Below are positions 63,441-64,000 of a stretch of DNA of 64,000 bases, in pieces (position 1 is the first letter of the stretch; the number at the start of each line of letters is the position of its first letter). Under the pieces are notes generated by a model. The model ran no database searches and was not told the DNA's origin. It was given only the letters and a program-made list of their open reading frames with translations. Source of the stretch: Sabellastarte sp. h YS-2021 (lineage: Eukaryota; Annelida; Polychaeta; Sabellida; Sabellidae); NCBI GenBank assembly GCA_964017235.1, contig OZ024938.1, positions 56,163,816-56,227,815 on the forward strand, in the 5' to 3' direction. The translations under genes and the position numbers were made by a program.

Positions 63441-64000
63441 CTAACAGCCCCAGTACTGGACACTTACAGCTTCAAAGTTCTTAACGATAACACAAGTAAT
63501 AATCTGTAACTGTAGCATGAATGTCTGAGGTCCCAATAAATAAATCTGACCTTTACACGTTAATGGTGTACTGCTACTACGATAACTGAATTTACATTCT
63601 TTTGGATTCAAAACTCGCAAAGTATCAAGTAATTTAATAACTTCCATAATTTTGACTGTTTGAAATTGTTAGAAGGTGTGCTGGTTTGGTCTTTTAACTG
63701 TTTCATAAATACCAGAACAGTTTATATTCATCACTGGGTATTGATAGTCTATGATCAGGCAGAATACAAGCAAACGCTCTCTTGGGGCTCTTAAAATGTC
63801 ATGTTTGGTCTCACTTTGTCCTCTAACAGCCCCAGTACTGTACACTTGCATCTTCAGACTTGTTTACTTGTAATTTATAGTCAGATCTTCAATACCTTCT
63901 ATAATTTTGACAGTTTGAGATTGTTAGGAGTGCTGGTTCATTCTTTTATCTATTTCATAAATACAAGAACAGTTAATATTCATCACTGGATATTGATAGT
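63441..64000. repeat. Unit U55 (right-edge partial, 155-bp deletion)
   Basis: First 560 bases of a unit like U51 and U52. Junction at 63888/63889. The window ends inside module 2, so the array continues to the right. Confidence 0.93.

Larger units (their letters stand above)
1..64000. repeat. Tandem satellite array, ~1,210-bp unit, spans whole window
   Basis: The anchor ctaacagccccagtactgg followed by gacacttaca recurs every 1,209-1,211 bp from 1116 to 14427, then at 1,184, 1,210, 801, 1,054 or 1,055 bp to 63441. All units lie in the same orientation with no unrelated insert and no unique flank at either edge. Neighbouring units look almost identical; they differ by scattered substitutions, 1-bp indels and a few shared structural deletions. 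Of 54 units between the edges, 35 are full length, 8 carry a 26-bp net deletion, 3 are 801-bp fusions, 6 are 155-bp-deleted, and 2 are 155-bp-deleted units joined by a further deletion. The unit is AT-rich and CpG-poor. I do not recognise the family. No gene-like coding constraint, splice structure or RNA gene is visible. Confidence 0.98.

Noticed and set aside
1..64000. CENP-B box (TTCG....A..CGGG pattern), which would suggest a centromeric satellite
   Set aside because: The only TTCG sites (in ttttcgattc, attgttcgaagg and gtattcgaaac) are not followed by the required CGGG. The cccgggg in module 3 lacks the partner half. I found no match on either strand.
1..64000. Poly(A) signals and possible transcription units
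   Set aside because: AATAAA occurs on the plus strand in all three modules (aataaataaatc, ttaataaacaag), and on the minus strand as the reverse of tttatttattta. In AT-rich DNA this is expected, and no promoter or splice pattern accompanies it.
1..64000. CRISPR array or other short direct-repeat system
   Set aside because: The periodicity is about 400 and 1,210 bp, and the repeat fills the entire unit. There are no short repeats with unique spacers and no cas-like genes.

Overview
The whole window is one uninterrupted tandem satellite array. A unit of about 1,210 bp repeats head to tail from the first base to the last, giving 54 units between two cut edge units. I see no credible protein gene, rRNA, tRNA, transposon, CRISPR array or unique flank. 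The organism is a eukaryote. The sequence is AT-rich (about 35% G+C by eye), and CpG is very rare: 5-7 per unit against roughly 37 expected at that composition. Many differences between units are CpG to TpG or CpA changes. This fits a heavily CpG-methylated genome such as a vertebrate's, but I do not recognise the satellite and name no species.

Unit structure. I number units U0 to U55 and start each one at the motif ctaacagccccagtactgg; this phase is arbitrary. A full unit has three modules, best seen at 10797-12006: module 1 (382 bp), module 2 (409 bp) and module 3 (419 bp). Modules 1 and 2 are related along their length. Module 3 shares only its short head and its tail with them and has a different interior. 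Module 3 has two haplotypes, alpha and beta, and a later recombinant form.

Layout. From 1 to 14.4 kb the units are full length (1,209-1,211 bp) and mostly alpha. From 14.4 to 38.4 kb alpha units alternate with beta units that carry a 26-bp net deletion (1,184 bp), and three 801-bp units were formed by fusion of module 1 with module 2. From 38.4 to 48 kb the units are full length and beta-derived. From 48 to 64 kb a 155-bp deletion form (1,054/1,055 bp) appears and comes to dominate. One singleton deletion joins two units at 58192/58193.

Turnover. Shared private variants show nested segmental duplications at shifts of 4,841, 3,630, 3,604, 2,394, 8,007, 3,195, 2,419, 6,047, 3,474 and 2,263 bp. 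Several crossover junctions can be placed to within tens of bases. The array is therefore a readable record of unequal exchange, with local higher-order repeats replacing one another from left to right. Open frames of 60-136 codons on the minus strand and 67 codons on the plus strand recur because the DNA repeats; nothing suggests they are genes. The new biology here is the satellite architecture, not an encoded system.
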